Source: Geoglobus sp. UBA235
Lineage (GTDB): Archaea > Halobacteriota > Archaeoglobi > Archaeoglobales > Archaeoglobaceae
DNA: 54,082 bases
NCBI GenBank assembly: GCA_002494725.1
Contig: DACG01000029.1
Span: 1-54,082 of the forward strand
Reading direction: 5' to 3'
Of this stretch, positions 33,730-42,857 are shown one piece after another. The notes below the pieces were generated by a model. That model worked only from the letters and a program-made list of their open reading frames with translations, was not told the origin of the DNA and did not search any database. The translations under genes and the position numbers were made by a program. The stretch's first letter is position 1. The number at the start of each line of letters is the position of its first letter.

Positions 33730-33825
33730 AACGTTAAAACTCCTTCAGACAAAACCTCTATTTTTTCCAAGCTGTAACGAAAAATATTTACAGTTCCATC
33801 ATCATAATCTAAGTTGGTGATGTAG

Positions 33826-34113
33826 ATGGGAGTGTATGTAATTCTGTCAAAACTGACAGATGATGGTGCAAAGACACTGAAAAAGAACCCTGAGAGGGTT
33901 AAGGAGGTTAATGAGGAGCTTGAAAGAATGGGAGTCAGAGTCATTCAGCAGTACGTTGTTTTCGGGGAATATGATTTTGTCAACATAGTTGAGGCTGAGA
34001 GCAACATAGATGTCATGAAGGCCATGGTTGAACTGGCAAGCAGAGGGACGATAAGAACAATCACGCTTCCGGCAGTTGAGGCTGATGAGTTTTTGAATTC
34101 TCTGAAATCCTGA
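33826..34113 (+). CDS. GYD-domain protein
   Basis: A 95-residue protein with the GYD fold (a ferredoxin-like alpha/beta small domain): MGVYVILSKLTDDGAK at the start, then QQYVVFGEYDFVNIVEAE carrying the G-E-Y-D motif, and a closing strand RTITLPAVEADEFL. GYD proteins often lie beside acyl-CoA and transport genes and are thought to bind small ligands or act as assembly partners, but no function is proven. A TATA-like AAAAATATTTAC about 40 bases upstream suggests its own promoter. Confidence 0.82.
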   Translation: MGVYVILSKLTDDGAKTLKKNPERVKEVNEELERMGVRVIQQYVVFGEYDFVNIVEAESNIDVMKAMVELASRGTIRTITLPAVEADEFLNSLKS

Positions 34114-34182
34114 TGATTCACTCTATTTTTTGTTTTTAGCTACCAAAAATTTAATAATCCATTCAGCAAATCCAGTCTACTT

Positions 34183-34204
34183 CACGAAAAAAATTTAAAT
34201 CGTG
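34183..34204 (+). promoter_or_regulatory. TATA box of tRNA-Lys flanked by an inverted repeat
   Basis: An A-rich TATA block (AAATTTAAAT, 34191-34200) is bracketed by CACGA (34183-34187) and TCGTG (34200-34204). It is placed about 30 bases before the tRNA 5' end. No second TATA box at a suitable distance is seen for rpoH, so this may drive the whole operon. Confidence 0.5.
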
Positions 34205-34224
34205 TAGAGCTGGAGAAGTGAAGA

Positions 34225-34298
34225 GGGCTCGTAGCTCAGCCAGGTAGAGCGACGGGCTTTTAACCCGTCGGTCGCGGGTTCAAATCCCGTCGAGCCCG
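34225..34298 (+). tRNA. tRNA-Lys (anticodon TTT)
   Basis: Acceptor GGGCTCG pairs with CGAGCCC, anticodon stem ACGGG with CCCGT encloses CTTTTAA (anticodon TTT), T stem GCGGG with CCCGT (one G-T pair) encloses TTCAAAT, discriminator G at 34298. No intron or CCA. Only 25 bases separate it from rpoH. Confidence 0.95.
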
Positions 34299-34323
34299 TA
34301 CTATCCCTTTAAGGAGGATGGAT

Positions 34324-34554
34324 ATGAAAATAAAGCTGCAGGATCACATTCTGGTTCCGAAGCATGAGGTTCTGTCAGAGGAAGAGGCAAAGGAGCTTTT
34401 GGAGGCGCTTGGAGTGAGCAGAGAGGATCTTCCAAAGATAAAGGCAGATGATCCGATAGCAAAGGAGATCGGAGCCAAAAAAGGTGACATTGTAAGGATC
34501 ATAAGAGATGATGAGTTTACGGGTAAGAATGTTGCATACAGGCTTGTGGTATGA
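34324..34554 (+). CDS. rpoH: RNA polymerase subunit H (Rpo5)
   Basis: The 76-residue archaeal subunit H, homologous to the C-terminal domain of eukaryotic Rpb5. Family segments LQDHILVPKHEVLSEEEA and the C-terminal KKGDIVRIIRDD are clear. ATG 34324 is chosen because GGAGGA lies 5-6 bases before it; ATG 34318 overlaps that site. It opens the RNA polymerase/translation operon and lies just after tRNA-Lys. Confidence 0.95.
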   Translation: MKIKLQDHILVPKHEVLSEEEAKELLEALGVSREDLPKIKADDPIAKEIGAKKGDIVRIIRDDEFTGKNVAYRLVV

Positions 34555-34612
34555 GTTTTGGGTTTGTTATGTCAGGAGAGGATGGAAATTTTGGGTTTAG
34601 AGGGTGGTATGA

Positions 34613-36082
34613 ATGATAGATAGCAGAATTCTTGCCAGATTCTATTTTACTCACGAGAGGCTTGTGAAACATCAGATCGATTCATACAACAGATTCATTG
34701 ATGAGGGGTTGCAGAGGGTGATAAACGAACAGGAAGTCATAGAGCTCGACATCGAGAACACATACGTGAAGCTGGGCAAGATAGAGGTTGGAAGACCTGT
34801 GATGAGGGAGGCGGATGGAACAGATACAGTCTTGTATCCTTCAATCGCAAGGCTCAGAAATCTCACCTACGCAGCTCCCCTTTATCTGCAGTGTCAGGTA
34901 GTTGATGAGGGAAAGGAGCTTGAGGAAGAGTGGGTAAGAATTGGGATGCTTCCCGTAATGGTGAAATCAAAGATATGTAACCTCAACAACGTCGATCCGG
35001 TTACTGTTGGCGAGGACCCCCTGGATCCGGGTGGATATTTCATAATAAATGGTACAGAAAGGGCACTGATGACTCTTGAGGATTTAGCTCCAAACAAGAT
35101 TCTGCTTGAAAGGGAGGAGAGATATGGAGAATCAATCGAGATGGCAAAGTGCTTCAGCCAGAGAAGCGGTTATCGAGCATTGATTGTTGTTGAGAGAAAC
35201 AAGAACAACATTCTTGAGGTTACGTTTCCCCAGATACCAAAACCAATACAGTTTGTTGTTATGATGAGGGCTCTTGGAGTGGAAAGCGATCAGGAGATAG
35301 TTGAGATGGTGAGCAACGATCCTGAGATAATGAAGTTCATGCTTGAGAATGTCGAAGTTGCTGAGGTTGAAAGTCATGATGAGGCAATAGACTTCATAGG
35401 CAAGAGAGTTGCTCCGGGACAGAGCAGGGAATACAGATTGCAGAGAGCAGAGCAGGTTATTGATCAGTACTTCCTGCCTCATATAGGCATTGAGAAGGAG
35501 GCAAGAAAAGCAAAGGCATTTTTCCTTGCAAGGATGGCTGAAGCAGTTCTTGAGTTCTATCTGGGCTACAGAGGTGAGGATGATAAAGACCATTACGCAA
35601 ACAAGAGGCTGAAGCTTGCTGGAGATCTCATGGAAGAGATATTCAGGGTTGCTTTTCTCAGGCTTATAAAGGATGTCAAATATCAGCTTGAGAGGGCAAA
35701 GGTTAGGGGGAGATCGATGAAAATGTCAACTGCTGTGAGGGCTGATGTGCTCACAGACAGGATCATGCATCCCATGGCAACAGGAAACTGGGTTGGTGGA
35801 AGAACTGGAGTTTCACAGCTCATAGACAGGCACAACTACATCAGCATTCTTTCACAGCTCAGGAGAGTAATTTCGCCATTATCGAGATCACAGCCCCATT
35901 TTGAGGCAAGAGACCTCCATCCCACACAGTTTGGTAGAATATGTCCAAGCGAAACTCCAGAAGGTCCAAACTGCGGACTTGTGAAGAATTTTGCTGAATA
36001 CGCTGAGGTCAGTGTTGGAACGGATGAGGATGAGGTGCGGAGAATTCTCCTTGGGCTCGGAATTGAACCAATCAAGGGGTGA
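34613..36082 (+). CDS. rpoB2: RNA polymerase subunit B'' (N-terminal half of Rpo2)
   Basis: The 489-residue B'' subunit, covering the lobe and protrusion of the second-largest polymerase subunit. Segments typical of the family are GYFIINGTERALMTLEDLAPN, RVAPGQSREYRLQRAEQ and, at the end, the highly conserved ARDLHPTQFGRICPSETPEGPNCGLVKN. The split between B'' and B' is found in Archaeoglobus and many methanogens. Stops five bases before rpoB1. Confidence 0.96.
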   Translation: MIDSRILARFYFTHERLVKHQIDSYNRFIDEGLQRVINEQEVIELDIENTYVKLGKIEVGRPVMREADGTDTVLYPSIARLRNLTYAAPLYLQCQVVDEGKELEEEWVRIGMLPVMVKSKICNLNNVDPVTVGEDPLDPGGYFIINGTERALMTLEDLAPNKILLEREERYGESIEMAKCFSQRSGYRALIVVERNKNNILEVTFPQIPKPIQFVVMMRALGVESDQEIVEMVSNDPEIMKFMLENVEVAEVESHDEAIDFIGKRVAPGQSREYRLQRAEQVIDQYFLPHIGIEKEARKAKAFFLARMAEAVLEFYLGYRGEDDKDHYANKRLKLAGDLMEEIFRVAFLRLIKDVKYQLERAKVRGRSMKMSTAVRADVLTDRIMHPMATGNWVGGRTGVSQLIDRHNYISILSQLRRVISPLSRSQPHFEARDLHPTQFGRICPSETPEGPNCGLVKNFAEYAEVSVGTDEDEVRRILLGLGIEPIKG

Positions 36083-36086
36083 TTGA

Positions 36087-37901
36087 ATGAGAAAATGCAG
36101 GGTTTATGTTAATGGTGCCCTTGTGGGTTTTGTTGATGATGGGGGGAAACTTGCAGAAACCATAAGGGGGATGAGAAGGAAGGGAAAGATAAGCAATCAG
36201 GTTAACGTTGTTTTTTATGCAGATTCAAATGAGGTGAGAATTAACACAGATGCTGGAAGGGCAAGAAGACCGTTGATTGTTGTGAAAAACGGCAAGCCCC
36301 TTGTTACAGAATCAGACATAGAGAAGCTGAAAAAAGGTGAGATTGAGTTTGATGATCTTGTCAGACAGGGTAAGATAGAGTACTTGGATGCTGAAGAGGA
36401 AGAAAATGCCTACGTTGCCATAAGTGAGGGTGAGCTTACTGAGGAGCACACACACCTTGAGCTTGATCCCGCGTTAATTGTTGGAATATGCACAGGGAGC
36501 CTGCCATATCCGGAACACAACGCAAGTCCCAGAAATACAATGGGAGCTGCAATGATAAAGCAGAGCCTTGGATTGCCGTACTCAAACCTGAAATTCAGGG
36601 CTGATACGAGAGGTCATTTACTCCACTATCCCCAGAAGCCAATTGTTGTCACAGACACCCAGATGGAAATCAAGTACGATGAAAGGCCAGCCGGCCAGAA
36701 TTTTGTTGTTGCCGTTATAAGCTATGAGGGTTACAACATTGAGGATGCACTGATTTTCAACAAGGCAAGCATTGAAAGGGGGCTTGGAAGGTCACACTTC
36801 TTCAGAACCTATGAGAGTGAGGAGATGAAGTATCCAGGAGGACAGGAAGACAAATTTGAGATTCCTCCATCTGATGTCAATGGTTATAGAGGGGCCGAGG
36901 CATACATTCACCTTGATGAGGATGGTCTCGTTTTTCCTGAAACTGAAGTCGGGCCGGATGATGTTCTCATAGGCAAGACCTCACCTCCAAGATTTCTTGA
37001 AGAGCCAACAGAGCTTGGCATATCTCCCCAGAAGAGAAGGGAGACGTCAATAACAATGAGAAGCAATGAGAAGGGCATAGTTGATGCGGTGTTCCTAACC
37101 TTATCTGAGAACGGACAGAAGCTTGCAAAGGTAAGGGTCAGGGATCAGCGCATACCAGAGCTTGGAGACAAATTTGCGTCAAGGCACGGGCAGAAGGGGG
37201 TTATCGGGCTTATAGTTCCCGAAGAGAATATGCCCTTCAGCGAGTCCGGAATTGTGCCTGACATGATAATAAATCCCCATGCAATTCCATCGAGAATGAC
37301 TGTGGGACATGTGCTTGAAATGATAGGCGGGAAGGTTGGAAGTCTGGAGGCAAGAAGGATTGATGGAACACCATTTCATGGAGAGAAGGAAGACGATCTT
37401 AGAGAAACTCTCATAAAGTACGGGTTTTCTCACACTGGGAAGGAGGTCATGTACGATGGCATAACGGGTAAGAAGATCGTTGCAGACATATTCGTTGGGG
37501 TCATCTACTATCAGAAGCTGTACCACATGGTTTCAAGCAAGATCCATGCAAGAAGCAGAGGACCTGTGCAGATTCTTACAAGACAGCCCACAGAGGGAAG
37601 GGCAAGAAAAGGCGGGTTGAGGTTTGGAGAGATGGAGAGGGATGTTCTCATCGGCCATGGTGCTGCACTGCTTCTGAAGGACAGATTGCTTGATGAGTCA
37701 GACAAGGTTGAGGTGTGGGTCTGCAATAAATGCGGGCATGTTGCAAATTACGATTTCAGGAGAAGAATACCATACTGCACAATATGTGATGATGACAGTG
37801 ACATTCACAAGATAGAGATGAGCTATGCCTTCAAACTTCTTTTGGACGAGATGAAGTCAATGTTTGTCGTTCCAAGACTTGTTCTTGGGGATAAGGCATG
37901 A
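36087..37901 (+). CDS. rpoB1: RNA polymerase subunit B' (C-terminal half of Rpo2)
   Basis: The 604-residue B' subunit. The wall and hybrid-binding regions are recognisable in SYEGYNIEDALIFNKASIERG, in KFASRHGQKGVIGLIVPEEN and in GGLRFGEMERD. The C-terminal clamp contains a zinc site CNKC (546-549) with CTIC (564-567). Translation follows B'' with a 4-base gap, which would help produce the two halves in equal amounts. Confidence 0.96.
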   Translation: MRKCRVYVNGALVGFVDDGGKLAETIRGMRRKGKISNQVNVVFYADSNEVRINTDAGRARRPLIVVKNGKPLVTESDIEKLKKGEIEFDDLVRQGKIEYLDAEEEENAYVAISEGELTEEHTHLELDPALIVGICTGSLPYPEHNASPRNTMGAAMIKQSLGLPYSNLKFRADTRGHLLHYPQKPIVVTDTQMEIKYDERPAGQNFVVAVISYEGYNIEDALIFNKASIERGLGRSHFFRTYESEEMKYPGGQEDKFEIPPSDVNGYRGAEAYIHLDEDGLVFPETEVGPDDVLIGKTSPPRFLEEPTELGISPQKRRETSITMRSNEKGIVDAVFLTLSENGQKLAKVRVRDQRIPELGDKFASRHGQKGVIGLIVPEENMPFSESGIVPDMIINPHAIPSRMTVGHVLEMIGGKVGSLEARRIDGTPFHGEKEDDLRETLIKYGFSHTGKEVMYDGITGKKIVADIFVGVIYYQKLYHMVSSKIHARSRGPVQILTRQPTEGRARKGGLRFGEMERDVLIGHGAALLLKDRLLDESDKVEVWVCNKCGHVANYDFRRRIPYCTICDDDSDIHKIEMSYAFKLLLDEMKSMFVVPRLVLGDKA

Positions 37902-37910
37902 GGTGAGTTT

Positions 37911-40523
37911 ATGATTCCAAAAAGAATCGCTGGCATAAGATTCGAGGTTTTGAGCCCTCGGGAAATTAGAAAAATGAGTGTGGTCAAAATCATCACTCCA
38001 GAAACCTATGATGACGATGGTTTTCCAATCGAATTCGGACTGATGGATCCGAGACTTGGTGTTATTGATCCTGGCCTTAAATGCAGGACATGCGGTGGAA
38101 AGGCAGGTGAATGTCCAGGACACTTCGGGCATATAGAGCTTGCAGCTCCTGTCATTCATGTCGGATATGCGAAGCTCATAGCAAGATTGCTGAATGCAAC
38201 GTGCAGTAACAGTGAGTGTGGAAGAATTCTGATGAAGAATGAAAAGAGGGACAAATTTATCCAGAGAATTGAGGAAAGAAAGAAGCTCGGTCAGGATTAT
38301 GAGGACATAGTTAAAGAGGTTTTCAGGGTAACAAAAGGGGTCAAGAAATGCCCTCACTGCGGTGCTGACCAGATGGAGGTTAAATTTGAGAAGCCCACAT
38401 TCTACTACGAAAACGAGCACAGATTAACACCTAAGGATGTGAGAGAAAGACTTGAGAAGATAGCAGACGAAGACTTACCTGCCTTTGGAATGGATCCCCA
38501 TGCTGTCAGACCTGAATGGATGGTTCTAACAGTTCTGCCGGTACCTCCGGTTACTGTAAGACCCTCGATCATTCTTGAGACAGGGCAGAGAAGTGAGGAT
38601 GATCTCACGCACAAGCTGGTTGATATAATAAGGATAAATCAGAGGTTCATGGAGAATAAGGAGGCTGGAGCTCCCCAGCTCATCCTTGAAGATCTCTGGG
38701 AACTGTTGCAGTATCATGTGACTACCTATCTTGACAATGAGGTTTCTGGAATTCCACCGGCAAGACACAGAAGTGGAAGGCCTTTAAAAACCTTGGCTCA
38801 GAGATTGAAGGGTAAGGAAGGAAGATTCAGAGGGAGCCTTTCAGGTAAGAGAGTTAATTTCTCAGCAAGGACAGTCATAAGTCCGGATCCAAATCTCAGC
38901 ATAAATGAGGTTGGAGTTCCACAGGAGATTGCTGAGGAGCTCACTGTTCCGATATTTGTAACGGAGAAAAACATTGAGGAGGCAAGAGAGTTCATTCTGA
39001 GAGATGATCACCCAAGGGCAAATTATGTCATAAGGGAGGATGGTAGAAGAATCAGGGTTATTGAGACAAACAGAGAGGAGCTTGCGGAAAAGCTTGAACC
39101 TGGATGGATTGTTGAAAGACAGCTGATGGATGGAGACATAGTCCTTTTCAACAGACAGCCGTCACTGCACAGAATGAGCATAATGGCTCACTATGTCAGG
39201 GTTCTGCCATACAAGACCTTCAGATTGAACCCAGCAGTATGTCCCCCATACAACGCTGATTTTGATGGAGATGAGATGAACCTTCACGTTCCTCAAAGCC
39301 TTGAAGCTCAGGCTGAGGCCAAGATTCTCATGGCTGTGCAGGAGCACATTCTCTCGCCGAGATTTGGAGGCCCGATTATAGGAGGAATCCACGATCACAT
39401 CTCAGGCCTTTATCTGCTCACAAGGGGTGAGAAGCTCTTCAGCAAGGCTGAGGTGATGGAGATCATAAGACCTCTTGATGTGGTGAAGCTTCCAGAGCCA
39501 AAGCATGATGGGAAGTGGAGCGGGAAGCAGATATTCAGCATGATTCTGCCGGATATAACCATAGAATTCAAGGCCGAGATATGTCAGGGATGCAAGGAGT
39601 GCAAGGGAGTTGACTGTGAAAATGATGCCTATGTTTTCATAAAGAATGGAGAACTTGTCACGGGAACGATAGACGAGAAGGCTGTCGGTGCTTTCAAGGG
39701 TATAATAATTGACGAGATAATAAGAAAATACGGAAATGAGGAAACAAGGAAGTTTATTGATAACATGACCAAGCTTGCAATCAAGGCCATAATGTACACA
39801 GGCTTTACGGTTGGCATTGATGATGTTGACATACCCAAGGAGGCAAGGGAGCAGATTGAGCAGGTGATACTGGAGGCTGAGGAAAGAGCCTGGAAGCTGA
39901 TTGAGGCTTACAAGCAGGGAAATCTTGAGCCAATGCCGGGAAGGAGCATAGAGGAAACACTTGAGATGAAGATAATGCAGGAGCTTGGAAGGGCAAGAGA
40001 CATGGCCGGAAAGATAGCAGGGAAGTATCTCGGAATGGACAATGCAGCGGTTATAATGGCGGTAAGCGGTGCGAGAGGTTCGATGCTCAACCTAACCCAG
40101 ATGGCTGCATGCATAGGCCAGCAGTCTGTGAGAGGTGAGAGGATAAGGAGAGGTTACACATACACAAACAGAACTCTCTCTCACTTCAAGCCAGGCGATC
40201 TCGGGCCTGAGGCAAGGGGTTTTGTGAAGAGCAGCTACAAGGATGGCCTCAACCCGATAGAGTTTTTCTTCCATGCAGTCGGTGGAAGGGAGGGTCTTGT
40301 TGACACAGCCGTCAGAACGTCCCAGTCTGGATACCTGCAGAGAAGACTCATAAATGCCCTTCAGGATCTGAAGGTTGATTACGATGGAACAGTAAAGGAG
40401 CAGACAAGTGGATTGCTGATTCAATTCAGATACGGACAGGATGGTGTTGATCCGATGAAGAGCTACAGAGGAAAGCCAGTTGACGTGGTCAGGATAATCA
40501 AGGAGGTTGTGGGGAGTGATTGA
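37911..40523 (+). CDS. rpoA1: RNA polymerase subunit A' (Rpo1 N-terminal part)
   Basis: The 870-residue A' subunit carries the catalytic centre: NADFDGD at residues 448-454 binds the active-site Mg2+. The clamp zinc region is CRTC (58-61) with CPGHFGH; another Cys cluster is C-x2-C-x2-C-x4-C at 558-569, also seen in other archaeal A' subunits. The bridge-helix side ends in the region AVGGREGLVDTAVRTSQSGY. The polypeptide stops two bases before A''. Confidence 0.97.
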   Translation: MIPKRIAGIRFEVLSPREIRKMSVVKIITPETYDDDGFPIEFGLMDPRLGVIDPGLKCRTCGGKAGECPGHFGHIELAAPVIHVGYAKLIARLLNATCSNSECGRILMKNEKRDKFIQRIEERKKLGQDYEDIVKEVFRVTKGVKKCPHCGADQMEVKFEKPTFYYENEHRLTPKDVRERLEKIADEDLPAFGMDPHAVRPEWMVLTVLPVPPVTVRPSIILETGQRSEDDLTHKLVDIIRINQRFMENKEAGAPQLILEDLWELLQYHVTTYLDNEVSGIPPARHRSGRPLKTLAQRLKGKEGRFRGSLSGKRVNFSARTVISPDPNLSINEVGVPQEIAEELTVPIFVTEKNIEEAREFILRDDHPRANYVIREDGRRIRVIETNREELAEKLEPGWIVERQLMDGDIVLFNRQPSLHRMSIMAHYVRVLPYKTFRLNPAVCPPYNADFDGDEMNLHVPQSLEAQAEAKILMAVQEHILSPRFGGPIIGGIHDHISGLYLLTRGEKLFSKAEVMEIIRPLDVVKLPEPKHDGKWSGKQIFSMILPDITIEFKAEICQGCKECKGVDCENDAYVFIKNGELVTGTIDEKAVGAFKGIIIDEIIRKYGNEETRKFIDNMTKLAIKAIMYTGFTVGIDDVDIPKEAREQIEQVILEAEERAWKLIEAYKQGNLEPMPGRSIEETLEMKIMQELGRARDMAGKIAGKYLGMDNAAVIMAVSGARGSMLNLTQMAACIGQQSVRGERIRRGYTYTNRTLSHFKPGDLGPEARGFVKSSYKDGLNPIEFFFHAVGGREGLVDTAVRTSQSGYLQRRLINALQDLKVDYDGTVKEQTSGLLIQFRYGQDGVDPMKSYRGKPVDVVRIIKEVVGSD

Positions 40524-40524
40524 G

Positions 40525-41670
40525 ATGAGAGAGAAGTACATGGAAATCATGCATGATTATCCGTTTCCTGAATATCTGAAAAAGAGCATTGCAGATGAGC
40601 TTGAAAGGATTCAGGCAGATGAGGAGACAGCAAGAAAGGTTATAGAGAGGTGTCATGAAGCCTATTTAAGAAACCTTGTTGAACCTGGGGAGGCTGCAGG
40701 AATAGTTGCCGCCCAGTCCATTGGCGAGCCCGGAACCCAGATGACCATGAGAACGTTCCACTACGCTGGGGTTGCTGAAATAAACGTAACTCTTGGCTTG
40801 CCGAGACTCATAGAGATTCTGGATGTGAGAAAGAACCCATCAACTCCCATGATGACCATCAAGCTCTTACCTGAATATGCAAAGGACAGGGAAAAGGCGA
40901 GGGAAATTGCAAACAGGCTTGAGGCGACATATATCACAGATATTGCCGAGATTGTAACGGATCTCAGGTACATGAGGGTTATCGTAAGACCTGATGAAAA
41001 AGCTCTGGAGAGAAAGAGTCTTGACAGGGAGAAGCTGAAAAAGAAGATAGAGAAAAGCCTGAAGATTGAGGTTGAGGAACAGAATGGAGAGTTTGTGATA
41101 CAGATAGAAGAGCCCTCATACAAGAAGCTGATGGATACATTTGACAGGCTCAGAAGGCTTGTGGTCTCGGGAATAAAGGAAATAAGGAGGGTCATTATCA
41201 GAAGGGAGGGAGATGAGTACGTACTTTACACAGAAGGCTCAAACTTCAAGAGGGTTATGAAAGAGAAGGGAGTTGACTTCACAAGAACGGTCACAAATAA
41301 TATATATGAGATATATGAGGTGCTTGGAATTGAAGCAGCAAGAAATGCTGTGATAAATGAGGCAATTTCAACCTTAGAGGAGCAGGGTCTTGAGGTGGAC
41401 AGGAGGCATATAATGCTTGTGGCAGATGTTATGACTGCAGATGGTGAATTAAAGCAGATTGGAAGGCACGGAATTGCTGGAGAAAAGCAGAGCATACTTG
41501 CAAGAGCCGCATTTGAGATGACCGTAAACAATTTGCTCGATGCGGCGGTTAAGGGAGAGTTTGACAGGTTGAATGGAATAACCGAGAACATAATTGTCGG
41601 TCAGCCCATAAAGCTTGGGACGGGAGATGTTGAGTTGAGAGTAAAGCTGTTCACGGGGGGAGATAAATGA
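40525..41670 (+). CDS. rpoA2: RNA polymerase subunit A'' (Rpo1 C-terminal part)
   Basis: The 381-residue A'' subunit with the trigger-loop region AAQSIGEPGTQMTMRTFHYA and the C-terminal jaw and clamp segments (GRHGIAGEKQSILARAAFE, ENIIVGQPIKLGTG). ATG 40525 is used; an in-frame upstream ATG at 40507 lies within the coding end of A'. The stop overlaps the start of rpl30e. Confidence 0.96.
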   Translation: MREKYMEIMHDYPFPEYLKKSIADELERIQADEETARKVIERCHEAYLRNLVEPGEAAGIVAAQSIGEPGTQMTMRTFHYAGVAEINVTLGLPRLIEILDVRKNPSTPMMTIKLLPEYAKDREKAREIANRLEATYITDIAEIVTDLRYMRVIVRPDEKALERKSLDREKLKKKIEKSLKIEVEEQNGEFVIQIEEPSYKKLMDTFDRLRRLVVSGIKEIRRVIIRREGDEYVLYTEGSNFKRVMKEKGVDFTRTVTNNIYEIYEVLGIEAARNAVINEAISTLEEQGLEVDRRHIMLVADVMTADGELKQIGRHGIAGEKQSILARAAFEMTVNNLLDAAVKGEFDRLNGITENIIVGQPIKLGTGDVELRVKLFTGGDK

Positions 41671-41954
41671 AGGTGGATCTGAACAAGGCTCTTAGAAGAG
41701 CTATGAGAACTGGAGAAGTTTATATTGGCAGTAAGAGGACAATTAAAGCCCTGAAAGATGGAAAGGCGAAAATGGTTATAGTGGCAAAGAACTGTCCGGA
41801 AGAGGTTCTGGAGATCATAAAGAGATATGATGTGAAGACGGTAACATTCAGTGGAACAAACATGGAGCTCGGGGCAATATGCGGAAAGCCATTCAGTGTT
41901 GCAGCACTTGCAATAGTGAATGAGGGTGAATCAGAAATTCTTAACGCTGAATGA
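41667..41954 (+). CDS. rpl30e: Ribosomal protein L30e
   Basis: A 95-residue L7Ae/L30e-fold protein (LRRAMRTGEVYIGSKRTIKA, VIVAKNCPEEVLE, then GAICGKPFSVAALAI). Its ATG overlaps the rpoA2 stop. Its place between RNA polymerase and NusA is conserved in Euryarchaeota. Confidence 0.95.
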   Translation: MKVDLNKALRRAMRTGEVYIGSKRTIKALKDGKAKMVIVAKNCPEEVLEIIKRYDVKTVTFSGTNMELGAICGKPFSVAALAIVNEGESEILNAE

Positions 41955-41993
41955 AGGCTGAAATTTTATTTCAAATATTTTTGAGGGGATAGC

Positions 41994-42413
41994 ATGGGAG
42001 TTAAGCTTTCCACTGAGAGTATTAGATACATCGCTCTTTTTGAAAGCCTAACAGGAGCAAATGTCAAGGACTGTCTGATCTATGATGATAAGGTGGTTTT
42101 TCTCGTCAGGAAGGGTGACATGGGTGTTGCCATTGGAAAGGGTGGCATCAATGTTGAAAAGGCAAGAGAGATAATCGGTAAAAGGGTGGAGATTCTTGAG
42201 CACAGTGATGAACCTGTCGAGTTCATTCAGAATCTTTTCAGGCCAATCAAGGTTAAGGTGAACATTGTTGATAGAGATGATAAGAGAGTGGCCTATGTTC
42301 AGGCTCCTGCCCAGTACAAAGGGCTTGTTATCGGGAAGGGCGGAAAAAATATAAACAAAGTCAAGGAGCTTGTGAGAAGACATCACGATATCGAGGATGT
42401 AATAGTTAAATGA
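41994..42413 (+). CDS. nusA: Transcription factor NusA (archaeal short form)
   Basis: The 139-residue archaeal NusA consists of two KH domains only (GVAIGKGGINVEKAREIIG and LVIGKGGKNINKVKELVRR), lacking the N-terminal and S1 domains of bacterial NusA. It binds RNA and is thought to modulate elongation or termination. A small gap after rpl30e contains an A/T block (AAATTTTATTTC) that might act as an internal promoter. Confidence 0.94.
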   Translation: MGVKLSTESIRYIALFESLTGANVKDCLIYDDKVVFLVRKGDMGVAIGKGGINVEKAREIIGKRVEILEHSDEPVEFIQNLFRPIKVKVNIVDRDDKRVAYVQAPAQYKGLVIGKGGKNINKVKELVRRHHDIEDVIVK

Positions 42414-42424
42414 GGTGATAGGGA

Positions 42425-42853
42425 ATGGGTAAAGGTCTATTTGCTGCAAGAAAGCTCATGGAGAACAGAAAGAAGTTCAGGTGGAGTGACAAGAGATTTG
42501 TGAGGAGAGTGCTTGATCTCAAGGTAAAGGCCGATCCCCTTGAGGGAGCACCGCAGGCAAGGGGGATAGTGCTTGAGAAGCTGGGAATAGAGGCAAGACA
42601 GCCCAATTCAGCAATCAGAAAGGCTGTCAGAGTTCAGCTCATAAAGAACGGAAAGCAGGTAACGGCTTTCACGCCAGGAGATGGTGCAATCAATTTCATT
42701 GACGAGCACGATGAAGTGATAATAGAGGGCATTGGGGGGAGAATGGGAAGGAGCATGGGAGACATTCCTGGAGTTAGATACAAGGTTGTTAAGGTTAACA
42801 ATACAAGCCTTAAAGAGCTCTGGAAGGGCAAGAAGGAAAAGAGACTGAGGTGA
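42425..42853 (+). CDS. rps12: Ribosomal protein S12
   Basis: The 142-residue archaeal/eukaryal-type S12 (S23e) with the conserved decoding-centre loops around QPNSAIRKAVRVQL and GDIPGVRYKVVKVN. It starts 11 bases after nusA, with GAGGTGATAGGGA upstream. Confidence 0.96.
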   Translation: MGKGLFAARKLMENRKKFRWSDKRFVRRVLDLKVKADPLEGAPQARGIVLEKLGIEARQPNSAIRKAVRVQLIKNGKQVTAFTPGDGAINFIDEHDEVIIEGIGGRMGRSMGDIPGVRYKVVKVNNTSLKELWKGKKEKRLR

Positions 42854-42857
42854 TCCA

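Noticed and set aside
39582..39617. Ferredoxin-like C-x2-C-x2-C-x4-C in RNA polymerase A' as a novel insertion
   Set aside because: A Cys cluster at this position is known in other archaeal A' subunits, so it is not new.
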